Below are positions 53,112 through 60,674 of a stretch of DNA of 64,000 nt, piece after piece (the stretch's first letter is position 1; each line of letters begins with the position of its first letter). Location: contig NZ_JAFBCS010000001.1 in NCBI RefSeq assembly GCF_016907845.1, positions 682,001 to 746,000 of the forward strand, in the 5' to 3' direction. This DNA comes from Arcanobacterium pluranimalium. GTDB taxonomy: Bacteria; Actinomycetota; Actinomycetes; Actinomycetales; Actinomycetaceae. A program made the position numbers and the translations under genes. The notes beneath the pieces are model-generated. The model searched no databases. It saw only the letters and a list, made by a program, of their open reading frames with translations, and had not been told where the DNA came from.

Positions 53112-54503
53112 GTGACTTCGTTAATATTGAGCCTAGTTGTGAGCTTATGTTTTCTGATATTCCTGGTATTGCAGGCAAAACAGTGGAAGACTCTCCCGGC
53201 ATCAAGAACGCGTTTTGGGCATAGATTCCTGATCGTTTTTGATTCAATTCTGGCCGGATGTTTCATCACAATTTTGGTAGCTGCCTGGAATCATCAACCG
53301 ATTGCTACCAGCTTTAAGGTGGCAACGTATGTGCTCGTGCTCTTCGAGCTCCTTTTCCGTGGGCAGCTCAACCGCTATTTGAGCCGGGTTGATGAGAGCG
53401 ATACGAAACTATTTCGCCACTTGCACCAGACGTTTAAGCACAGGATTCACACTCTGCGAAGTGCGTTTAAGCCGGCATTGAGATACGCCGCTGGGCACAT
53501 TAAAGACCCAGTGGTGATTGAAGATATTGACATGCCGTTTCAATTCTCGACGCGGCGGGTTGCGTCGTCTCAGAAAAAATTCTTTGTGGTGACGTTTTTC
53601 GTCATCGCAATTCTCAGCATAGTGATCGTCAGCGGCAAGGCCTATAACGTGCTTGGTGATAAAGACAGTGCTCTTTCTGCTCTTTTGCGTTTTTTGGTTG
53701 CTACATATACCAATAGTTTCGCCTATTCGTGGATAGCGGGCGTTATAGTGTCGTTCGGGATTTTTGCTGTTGTAGTGGGTAAATGCTTCTCGGATCACGA
53801 CGTTACTTTCGATACGAAGCGCCTGATGAGGTTTATTGCTGAATGGGCGAGTGTGGGAGTTGCCATTGGATTTTTGGTGGCATGCCTTTCGCCGGCTTTC
53901 TTGATATTGCAGATTCCGGGTGTTTCGCAAGAGATTCACGTGTTAGTTTCTCCTAATGCGGTGATTGAGTTCACTGCCGCTGGAGCTTTGTTTGGCGCGA
54001 TCATTGCCGTGTTAAGCTGCCCGCTTTATGCTTTCCGTGGAGAAGCTCCCCTCTATGTTTGGCTCTCGCTGCCGGTGATTTGTTTTGTGATGATGGTGTT
54101 TCTTAGCTATGGCTTTGGCATCAATCCGCACACTTTCATTCATGAGATTGTTAAAGCAGGTAGAACAGAAGATTTCATGAGCGTATTCGCCCATGCTGAT
54201 TCAATGACTGATAAGCAGACCTTGGATTTGTTCAATAAAGACTGGCGCTACGTGGCCGGATTTTGGAACCAATTGGCTGCTGAAGAGGGAATTGATCCAG
54301 CCGGTGGCTCGTCGCTCTATCTGGGCGTGACTTTCTTGGTGTACGTGGTACAGTTTGTGGCGCTGTATCTGCGTGCGATTATGCATATTTACCGCCACGA
54401 TCCGCACAAGAATCTTGGTATTTCTGCTGCTCATGGCACTGAAATGAGTGTGGGAGTTGAAGCTGGGCACCCGCATGGTGATTCGGGACGTGAAGCTCAC
54501 TAA
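53112..54503 (+). CDS. Polytopic membrane protein of unknown function
   Basis: A 463-aa protein that I do not recognise. Nine or so hydrophobic segments are seen: the first near 1-25, a pair at about 40-80, then after a basic soluble loop (about 85-155) segments near 165-190, 205-235, 255-285, 295-325, 330-355 and one at 420-445. The tail is hydrophilic and His-rich (AAHGTEMSVGVEAGHPHGD). GTG start with a strong GAGGGGAGA site. It follows tatD by 46 bp and may belong to the metG-tatD unit. No catalytic motif was found. Confidence 0.8.
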   Translation: MTSLILSLVVSLCFLIFLVLQAKQWKTLPASRTRFGHRFLIVFDSILAGCFITILVAAWNHQPIATSFKVATYVLVLFELLFRGQLNRYLSRVDESDTKLFRHLHQTFKHRIHTLRSAFKPALRYAAGHIKDPVVIEDIDMPFQFSTRRVASSQKKFFVVTFFVIAILSIVIVSGKAYNVLGDKDSALSALLRFLVATYTNSFAYSWIAGVIVSFGIFAVVVGKCFSDHDVTFDTKRLMRFIAEWASVGVAIGFLVACLSPAFLILQIPGVSQEIHVLVSPNAVIEFTAAGALFGAIIAVLSCPLYAFRGEAPLYVWLSLPVICFVMMVFLSYGFGINPHTFIHEIVKAGRTEDFMSVFAHADSMTDKQTLDLFNKDWRYVAGFWNQLAAEEGIDPAGGSSLYLGVTFLVYVVQFVALYLRAIMHIYRHDPHKNLGISAAHGTEMSVGVEAGHPHGDSGREAH

Positions 54504-54525
54504 AGGTTGAGCTAATCACTAAAGC

Positions 54526-54553
54526 TTGCATGAAATAACATTTTGGTTACAAT
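54526..54553 (+). promoter_or_regulatory. Probable rpf promoter
   Basis: TTGCAT (54526-54531), 16-base spacer, TACAAT (54548-54553). A start site near 54560 would give a leader of about 207 bases before the TTG. A small hairpin aaatgtt-acg-aacattt lies at 54563-54579. Confidence 0.55.
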
Positions 54554-54559
54554 CAATAT

Positions 54560-54766
54560 AGAAAATGTTACGAACATTTGGTTAATGGCAAGCAAAGTGC
54601 ATTGTGCAAGGTGACGAGCAAGGCATAGCGCACGCGAAGGAATTGCTTGATATGAGCCAAATGAGCGTCTTGTAGGGAAGATGCTAACAACGGGCTTTCG
54701 TGGGGGATACACGAGCAGCGAGCTCTTTGCTAGGTTCCCTGCTGTAAGTTCGACTTTGGAGAGACT
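54560..54766 (+). promoter_or_regulatory. Long 5' leader of the rpf gene
   Basis: About 207 bases with no gene and several short complementary segments, for example TCGTG with CACGA and AGCA with TGCT. Its length and place suggest RNA-level control. I could not match it to a riboswitch consensus; the conserved blocks of the ydaO/c-di-AMP class, often found before rpf genes, are not evident. Confidence 0.4.
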
Positions 54767-55948
54767 TTGGGTAGACACACTGCCACCGACGGCGTATCGC
54801 ACACTATTGATGCGCACCAGCCAGCAAAGCCTGGTTCACGCCGCGCTATGCGTCAGGCAATGCGGGCGCAGAAACTTGCGGAGCAGAATGCTGAGCATAA
54901 CGGCGTCTTGCCATGTGAAGAATATGCGCAAGAAATCTATGCCGAGCATATGAACAAAAATCTCGTTTCGTCCGAAATTTTTGTGCGTACCGAACGTCGT
55001 GTGCCACGGATTTTTTCAAAATCGCGTGCAGCGGTGGTCGCTCTCGTAGCCGTTAGCTCAAGCTTGAGCGTTGCGGCAGGAGCGTCGTCGTACTCCTCGT
55101 CCAGCTCAGTGCTTAACACGCAGGCCACCGCTTCGCTTTCGGAAGCTTCGGCGCCCGTCGTCAAAAAAATGAACCTCTCGGTGGTGGCTGATGGAAAGAA
55201 GCGCGACGTGGATGCCCTCACCGGCGCAAACGTAGCTCGCGTTCTCGAAGACGCCGGAATCACGCTCAACTCCCTCGACGAAGTTTCCAAAGCGCTCGAT
55301 TCTTTGGTAGATGACGGCGATTCCATCACGATCATTCGCGTCAAGCGCGACACCATATCTGAGCAGTTCACAGATCAGCACGCCACGAGTGAACAGCAAG
55401 ATCCTAACCTGCCGAAAGGCCAACGGCAGGTTGTGACCCAAGGCGTTGACGGCCAGGGCACGCGCTCGTTCTTGGTGACTTATCGCGATGGTCAAGAAGT
55501 AAAACGTGAGGTTATTGCAGAAGCGATTACTCAAAACCGCGTTGACGAAGTCGTCAAGGTTGGTACAGGTGAAGCTGCTGCGGCTGCGGAAGCCGCACAG
55601 GCGCAACCGGCGAGTGCCGGCGCTCCTGTATCAGGGCCAGTAAGCCCTGGCTCAAACCGCGAGATTGCACAGTCGATGCTCGCTTCGTTCGGTTGGGGAG
55701 CAGATCAATTCCCGTACCTCGATGCGCTGTGGCAAAAGGAATCTGGCTGGAATCAGAATGCGGCCAATAGAAGCTCGGGAGCTTACGGCATTCCACAAGC
55801 TCTGCCTGGTCGAAAGATGGCTTCGGCGGGAGCTGATTGGCAAACGAACCCTGCCACCCAAATTCGTTGGGGTCTTGGTTACATTAAGGGTCGCTACGGC
55901 TCTCCACAAGCTGCCTGGGCTCACTCCAAGAGCACCGGTTGGTACTAA
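54767..55948 (+). CDS. RpfB-like factor (DUF348, G5, lysozyme-like domain)
   Basis: Cell-wall lytic factor of 393 aa. It has a 75-residue N-terminal cytoplasmic part, a membrane segment near 88-108, one DUF348-like unit (NLSVVADGKKRDVDALTGANV, about 133-180), a G5 domain (around VVTQGVDGQGTRSF to AEAITQNRVDEVVKVGTG, about 210-265), an Ala-rich linker, and a lysozyme-like domain from 300 with the catalytic Glu in LDALWQKESGWNQNA. It should cut glycan strands during growth or resuscitation. The start is a TTG at 54767 with GGAGAG upstream. Together with rsmA and ispE this order recurs in actinobacteria. Confidence 0.87.
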   Translation: MGRHTATDGVSHTIDAHQPAKPGSRRAMRQAMRAQKLAEQNAEHNGVLPCEEYAQEIYAEHMNKNLVSSEIFVRTERRVPRIFSKSRAAVVALVAVSSSLSVAAGASSYSSSSSVLNTQATASLSEASAPVVKKMNLSVVADGKKRDVDALTGANVARVLEDAGITLNSLDEVSKALDSLVDDGDSITIIRVKRDTISEQFTDQHATSEQQDPNLPKGQRQVVTQGVDGQGTRSFLVTYRDGQEVKREVIAEAITQNRVDEVVKVGTGEAAAAAEAAQAQPASAGAPVSGPVSPGSNREIAQSMLASFGWGADQFPYLDALWQKESGWNQNAANRSSGAYGIPQALPGRKMASAGADWQTNPATQIRWGLGYIKGRYGSPQAAWAHSKSTGWY

Positions 55949-56005
55949 TCCGATTACGCCGGTCACGATTGTGCCGGCGAGATACTAATACGGTGGCGAA
56001 CTAGG

Positions 56006-56011
56006 TAGAAT
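56006..56011 (+). promoter_or_regulatory. Possible -10 box of leaderless rsmA
   Basis: TAGAAT at 56006-56011 ends eight bases before the rsmA ATG; no ribosome site is present. Fits a leaderless transcript, in addition to read-through from rpf. Confidence 0.35.
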
Positions 56012-56019
56012 TAACACTT

Positions 56020-56994
56020 ATGATGAGTGAAGCTTTTCCGGGAAGCGGCGAGCATTCGCCGCTTCCCGGCAGTTTATTGGGGCCAGTGCAAGTCCGTGAA
56101 CTGGCGGCTATGTTGGGTATTAGACCCACAAAGACGCTTGGGCAAAATTTCGTGCACGACGCTGGTACCGTGCGCCGGATCGTGCGAGATGCCAATGTGC
56201 AGCCAGGAGATGCTGTTGTAGAGGTAGGGCCAGGCCTCGGCTCGCTCACCTTGGCGATTTTAGAAACGGGCGCACTCGTATCCGCTGTGGAAATTGATCC
56301 TCCGTTAGCTGGGCAATTACCGCAAACCGTGGCGGAATTTTTGCCAGCCGCCGCACCAAACTTTGCCGTACTCAATCAAGATGCAATGAAAATAGGTGCA
56401 CCTGAGGATTTAGCTGTACCGCTGGCGTGGCAAGCAAAGCACCCGAACCAGCCTTTTGCTCCCAAACACCTCGTTGCTAATCTTCCCTATAACGTTGCAG
56501 TACCAATCCTTATTGTGTTGTTAGAAAACCTGCCGAGCCTCGAAACGGTTACAGTGATGGTTCAATCCGAAGTTGCCGATAGGCTGGCTGCCGAACCTGG
56601 CTCTCGCACGTACGGTGTGCCCTCAGTAAAAGCAGCGTGGTATGCCAACGTGTGGCGCGGTGCGAAAATTTCTCGAAATGTGTTTTGGCCAGTGCCTAAC
56701 GTCGATTCAGCGCTTGTGCACATGAAAGCGCGTCCTGTGCAAAGTGACGTCGAACGCGAATTGGTTTTCGGCGTCGTCGATGCTGCTTTCGCGCAGCGGA
56801 GAAAAACTCTTCGTGCAGCTCTTGGGGCGTGGATTGGCTCTCCGGCTCGCGCCGAAGAAATTCTTGCGCACGCTGGAATTGACTTCCAACTGCGCGGCGA
56901 GCGGCTAACGGTCGACGATTTTATCCGTATTGCCCAAGCTTTTCAGTCGGTGCTGAGTCCGGACGAACTTGGCACTCTTCTCATACGAAAGTGA
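56020..56994 (+). CDS. rsmA: 16S rRNA (A1518/A1519-N6)-dimethyltransferase
   Basis: SAM-dependent KsgA/RsmA of 324 aa that dimethylates two adenines near the 3' end of 16S rRNA. Blocks: [33 protein letters not shown] (SAM loop), catalytic NLPYN in [12 protein letters not shown], then [21 protein letters not shown]. Residues 1-18 ([18 protein letters not shown]) are not part of the family and are encoded by a perfect hairpin at 56038-56069; a TTG at residue 20 is another possible start without a good ribosome site. Neighbours rpf and ispE as in other actinobacteria. Confidence 0.93.
   Translation: MMSEAFPGSGEHSPLPGSLLGPVQVRELAAMLGIRPTKTLGQNFVHDAGTVRRIVRDANVQPGDAVVEVGPGLGSLTLAILETGALVSAVEIDPPLAGQLPQTVAEFLPAAAPNFAVLNQDAMKIGAPEDLAVPLAWQAKHPNQPFAPKHLVANLPYNVAVPILIVLLENLPSLETVTVMVQSEVADRLAAEPGSRTYGVPSVKAAWYANVWRGAKISRNVFWPVPNVDSALVHMKARPVQSDVERELVFGVVDAAFAQRRKTLRAALGAWIGSPARAEEILAHAGIDFQLRGERLTVDDFIRIAQAFQSVLSPDELGTLLIRK
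56038..56069 (+). terminator. 14-bp GC-rich hairpin at the rsmA 5' end
   Basis: Perfect arms (56038-56051 with 56056-56069), GCAT loop, followed by cagtttatt. It lies in the first codons of rsmA and may end or pause transcription coming from rpf. Confidence 0.6.
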
Positions 56995-57005
56995 TGAGGT
57001 AACCA

Positions 57006-57920
57006 GTGGAATCTGTGGAAGAGGTAGTTGTGGAGCGCGTGATAGCCTCAGCGCCAGCGAAAGTGAATCTCGCCTTGCGCGTGGGCAGTGTGCGGGACGA
57101 CGGATTTCACCCGCTCGATACCGTTTTTGAAGCTCTAGATCTGTTCGATGACGTCACCGCGACGCACGCTGATGACCTCAGCATGGACATCGCCGGATTA
57201 GGTACAGATTTGCCCTGCGATGAGAGCAATTTGGTACTGCGAGCAGCGCGGTTGCTGCAGCAGGCAACCGGGACGACGCGCGGCGCCCATTTGAGCGTGA
57301 CCAAGCGTATTCCAGTTGCGGGCGGTATGGCAGGAGGTTCTGCCGACGCCGCAGCCACACTCGTCGCCTTAAACACCCTGTGGGAGTTGGGGTTGAGTGG
57401 CGAGCAGCTTTTGGAAGTCGGTGCTGAACTCGGCTCTGACGTGCCATTTTCCCTCCTTGGTTCAATTGCTCGTGGCACTTCACGTGGCGAAAAATTAGAA
57501 TCGATCAAACCCGGCGCAATGCATGGCTGGGTGCTGCTAACGAATCCGGTGGGCTTATCGACCCCAGCTGTTTTCAGAAAATTTGATGATCTTTCCTTGG
57601 AGGCTGGGCAGCCGGCGAGTACCGAAGAATTATGCCAGGCAGTGCAAGGAAACGATTTGTGCAAAATCGGGCAGCTTCTGATCAACGACTTAGAAGCACC
57701 AGCATTTGCCCTGCGTCCGGACCTAGCCGAAATTGTGGTGGCACTGCAAACTGTGGGGCATGGCGTAGTGCTTTCCGGCTCCGGGCCAACCATTGCCGTC
57801 TTATGTGAGATTTCCCAGTTAGAAAGCCTCGGATCGGAACTTGCCAACGCATTTCCCGAGCTTTCGGTAGTCAGCGCGGTAGGGCCAGCTGCGGGCGCGC
57901 ATATAAAGCAACAAAACTAA
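57006..57920 (+). CDS. ispE: 4-diphosphocytidyl-2-C-methyl-D-erythritol kinase
   Basis: GHMP-family kinase of 304 aa in the MEP route to isoprenoids. The ATP loop is PVAGGMAGGSADAAATL (about 100-117); the substrate region is SAPAKVNLALRVG near the start with GFHPLDTVFEALDL; and the C-terminal GHMP block is VVLSGSGPTIAVL. The GTG start at 57006 has GAGG seven bases before it and lies 11 bp after rsmA. It shows this organism uses the MEP and not only the mevalonate pathway. Confidence 0.95.
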   Translation: MESVEEVVVERVIASAPAKVNLALRVGSVRDDGFHPLDTVFEALDLFDDVTATHADDLSMDIAGLGTDLPCDESNLVLRAARLLQQATGTTRGAHLSVTKRIPVAGGMAGGSADAAATLVALNTLWELGLSGEQLLEVGAELGSDVPFSLLGSIARGTSRGEKLESIKPGAMHGWVLLTNPVGLSTPAVFRKFDDLSLEAGQPASTEELCQAVQGNDLCKIGQLLINDLEAPAFALRPDLAEIVVALQTVGHGVVLSGSGPTIAVLCEISQLESLGSELANAFPELSVVSAVGPAAGAHIKQQN

Positions 57921-57934
57921 AGGTAGTTGAGCTA

Positions 57935-59893
57935 GTGGCACATATCCTCAACCTTGAAAACGTTTCAATTTCGCTCGGTTCACGGCCGATTCTCGGCGAC
58001 GTCAACCTCTCACTCGAAGACGGTTCGCGCATCGGCGTCGTTGGGCCAAATGGCGGCGGAAAATCCACACTCCTCAAGCTGATCATTCGCCAGCTCAACC
58101 CAGATAGCGGGCGGGTAACCACAGCTGGTGGCACACGTTTTGCCGTCTTAACCCAGGTTGATTCGCTCGATCCAAAGCTCACAGTGCGCGAAGCGATCCA
58201 CAGCGGCAGTTCAGAATTCGAGTGGGCTTCGGATGCGCATATTCGCGAGATTCATCGAGGTTTGATTCCCGATGTGGACCTTGATCGTAGCGTAGTAGCG
58301 CTTTCAGGTGGGCAACGACGGCGAGTGGCGCTCGCTGCGGTGCTGTGCCAGGACGCGGACGTCGTCATTCTCGATGAGCCAACGAACCATCTCGATATCG
58401 AGGGCGTAACTTTTCTCGCTGGTTACTTGAACAAGCGTTTCGCACGTGGCGCCGGCGCACTTGTAGTGGTCACTCACGACCGGTGGTTTCTCGACGCCGT
58501 CTGTGAGCGTATGTGGGAAGTCGTGCCAGGAAACGATGGGGCAGGGGGACGTAACCCCAAGCCTGGGCATGTTGAAGTCTATGAGGGTGGATATGCAGCC
58601 TACGTTTTACAGCGGGCAGAGCGGGCCAGACTTGCCCAGCAAGCTGCGCAAAAGCGTAATAATGTGCTACGTAAAGAACTGGCGTGGCTGCGACGCGGTG
58701 CTCCGGCGCGCACCTCAAAGCCGCGTTTCCGCATTGAAGCAGCTAATGAACTTATCGCTGACGAACCGCCGCCGCGGGATTCGGTGGAATTGGCAAAAAT
58801 GGCCACCACGCGGTTAGGTAAAGAAGTCGTTGACCTGATCGACGTCGATTTTGCCTGGGAAAATGCGGGTTCGGGTGCGCAAGGCAAGGTACTCAACAAT
58901 GTGACCTTGCGGTTGGCGCCCGGTGAACGTATCGGAATTTTGGGGCGAAACGGTGCGGGAAAGTCCTCGCTTTTAGGACTGATGAACAAGTCTTTAGAGC
59001 CGACGGCGGGGCGTGTTAAGCACGGAAAAACCGTTGTGCTCGCAACGCTTTCGCAAGAGACTCGCGAGCTAGACGACGTCGGTCACCGTCGCGTCGTAGA
59101 AGCAGTGCACGATATTGCCGCCCATGTGATGGTCGGCAAGAAAGAGATGAGTGCTTCGCAGCTGGTAGAGAAGCTCGGATTTACCCGTGAGCGGGCGTGG
59201 ACTGTAGTTTCGGAACTTTCGGGCGGCGAGCGGCGTCGTCTGCAATTATTGCGACTCTTGGTTGGGGAACCGAACGTGCTGTTGCTCGATGAGCCAACCA
59301 ATGACTTAGACACGGACACCCTCGCTGCTATTGAGGACCTGCTCGATTCGTGGTCAGGAACTTTGGTAGTGGTTTCGCACGATCGCTACTTGCTGGAGCG
59401 CACCACCGATCATCAAGTCGCGGTGATGGATGGCGGCGTGCGAGATTTGCCCGGTGGGGTGGATCAATACCTCGAGCTATCGGCGCAGGCGCAGGAGCGA
59501 ACGGGCGGTGCAGGGTATTCTGGAGCTGGCGCAGTGCGTACAGGTGCTGGGGGTAGTGCCGGTAGTGCTGGTAGCGCTGGTAGCGCTGGTGGGAAGCACG
59601 ACGCCGGTATTGGTGCCGGGGCAGGTGTGGTAAGCGCGGGCGGCGCTGATACAGACGGCGTGAGCGCCGCGGCTCGCGAAAGGCTTGCGAAAAAGACGAT
59701 GGATCGTTTGGAGCGGCAAATCGCTAAGCTGCAAAAACAGATTGATGCGCTGGGTGTGCAGCAAACGGATTACGCGATGGCTGGAGACTATGAGCAGCTA
59801 GCTCGGGTAGGAAAAGAGATTTCTGCGCTTCAAGAGCAAGTTGAAGTGCTGGAAGAAGAGTGGTTGGAAACGTCCGTAGACGTAACATCTTGA
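57935..59893 (+). CDS. ABC-F family ATPase
   Basis: Soluble twin-ATPase of 652 aa. First domain: GPNGGGKSTLLK, LSGGQRRRVALA, ILDEPTNHLD. Second: GRNGAGKSSLLG, LSGGERRRLQLL, LLDEPTNDLD. The interdomain P-site-tRNA-like linker has basic residues (LRRGAPARTSKPRFRI). A Gly/Ala/Ser-rich stretch near 525-575 is followed by a C-terminal coiled coil (RLERQIAKLQKQIDALG to EEEWLE). ABC-F proteins act on ribosomes as translation factors or, in some cases, antibiotic protection proteins; this one resembles the housekeeping Uup-like class with C-terminal coiled coil. Starts GTG, 14 bp after ispE. Confidence 0.93.
   Translation: MAHILNLENVSISLGSRPILGDVNLSLEDGSRIGVVGPNGGGKSTLLKLIIRQLNPDSGRVTTAGGTRFAVLTQVDSLDPKLTVREAIHSGSSEFEWASDAHIREIHRGLIPDVDLDRSVVALSGGQRRRVALAAVLCQDADVVILDEPTNHLDIEGVTFLAGYLNKRFARGAGALVVVTHDRWFLDAVCERMWEVVPGNDGAGGRNPKPGHVEVYEGGYAAYVLQRAERARLAQQAAQKRNNVLRKELAWLRRGAPARTSKPRFRIEAANELIADEPPPRDSVELAKMATTRLGKEVVDLIDVDFAWENAGSGAQGKVLNNVTLRLAPGERIGILGRNGAGKSSLLGLMNKSLEPTAGRVKHGKTVVLATLSQETRELDDVGHRRVVEAVHDIAAHVMVGKKEMSASQLVEKLGFTRERAWTVVSELSGGERRRLQLLRLLVGEPNVLLLDEPTNDLDTDTLAAIEDLLDSWSGTLVVVSHDRYLLERTTDHQVAVMDGGVRDLPGGVDQYLELSAQAQERTGGAGYSGAGAVRTGAGGSAGSAGSAGSAGGKHDAGIGAGAGVVSAGGADTDGVSAAARERLAKKTMDRLERQIAKLQKQIDALGVQQTDYAMAGDYEQLARVGKEISALQEQVEVLEEEWLETSVDVTS
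59552..59587 (+). repeat. 9-bp tandem repeat in the ABC-F linker
   Basis: Four units ggtagtgcc, ggtagtgct, ggtagcgct, ggtagcgct coding Gly-Ser-Ala. The period keeps the frame, so the linker can vary in length. Confidence 0.8.
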
Positions 59894-59900
59894 CGTCAAG
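59889..59900. promoter_or_regulatory. Palindrome at the MarR promoter
   Basis: CTTGACGTCAAG, a perfect 12-bp palindrome that includes the ABC-F stop codon. TAAAGT (59901-59906) follows as a likely -10 box, seven bases before the GTG of the MarR gene. Probable autoregulatory operator. Confidence 0.5.
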
Positions 59901-59913
59901 TAAAGTTTGAGGT

Positions 59914-60438
59914 GTGAACCTTGAACACGACGTACCGACTTCCGACGAAGTCGATCATATTGTTGCCGCATGGCAAGATCAGCGGCCAGATTTCAACGCG
60001 CAGCCCTTGGCATTATTCTCGAGACTGCTGCGACTTGGCCGGCATCTAGACCGGATTCGGCGAGCTACTTTTGCCGATTTTGGTTTGGAGACGTGGGAAT
60101 TTGAGATGCTTTCTGCGCTGCGTCGGCAAGGTGTGCCGTTCCAGCTCACGGCAGGGCAGCTCATGCAAGAAACTCTGGTTTCATCGGGAACAATTACTAA
60201 CCGCATCGATCGGATGGTTGATCACGGTTTTGTGAAAAGGACGTCCGATCCTGCAGATAAGCGGGTCGTTTATGTAGTGGCCACTGCTGCCGGCATTGAA
60301 GCGGTAGATCGCGCCATGGAAGCGCTGCTCATTGCGGAGCATCAACTTTTGGAGGGAATTGCTGCTGATCAGCGCGATGAAGCGGTGGGCGTGCTGCGCA
60401 CGATCTTGGAGCGGATGGGCTTAGGAGAAAAGCGATAA
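59914..60438 (+). CDS. MarR-family transcriptional regulator
   Basis: Winged-helix regulator of 174 aa. Helix pattern RIRRATFADFGLETWEFEMLSALRR leads into the recognition helix region LMQETLVSSGTITNRIDRMVDHGFV and the wing RTSDPADKRVVYV. A leading 30 residues are acidic. MarR proteins usually dimerise and repress drug-efflux or stress genes until a ligand binds. The convergent NatAB-like exporter, 236 bp away, is a possible target but no binding site was found there. Starts GTG at 59914; transcript may be leaderless. Confidence 0.9.
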   Translation: MNLEHDVPTSDEVDHIVAAWQDQRPDFNAQPLALFSRLLRLGRHLDRIRRATFADFGLETWEFEMLSALRRQGVPFQLTAGQLMQETLVSSGTITNRIDRMVDHGFVKRTSDPADKRVVYVVATAAGIEAVDRAMEALLIAEHQLLEGIAADQRDEAVGVLRTILERMGLGEKR

Positions 60439-60473
60439 AACAGCTGGTTGAGTGGTTGTTTGGTGAGCTGCTG

Positions 60474-60501
60474 GTGAGTTGTTTGTAGTGAGTTATTTGC
60501 G
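60474..60501. repeat. 14-bp repeats downstream of the MarR gene
   Basis: gtgagttgtttgta (60474-60487) and gtgagttatttgcg (60488-60501), with weaker relatives before them from about 60458. The rest of 60439-60615 shows no gene. Confidence 0.5.
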
Positions 60502-60615
60502 GGACTTGGCGGTGGCTAGTTGATGTTGTCTTAGGGGTAGCTGTATTGGTATCGCACTAGGAGAGCTCGAAAAACAAGGACCATTCTGACCAATCACTAA
60601 CAACCAACAAAGCGA

Positions 60616-60651
60616 GGGGGCTCTCAGATTTGCATAAATCTGAGAGCCCCC
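60616..60651. terminator. Bidirectional hairpin terminator
   Basis: 16-bp perfect arms (60616-60631 with 60636-60651) and a GCAT loop, between the convergent MarR and permease genes. GC-rich base with A/T-rich apex. Confidence 0.85.
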
Positions 60652-60674
60652 ACTAGCCAGCTTTTGCCCGATTC

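Noticed and set aside
54560-54766. ydaO/c-di-AMP riboswitch before rpf
   Set aside because: The class is known before rpf genes, but its conserved G-rich and GCTAACCTCGTA-like blocks could not be found in order; kept only as an unassigned leader.
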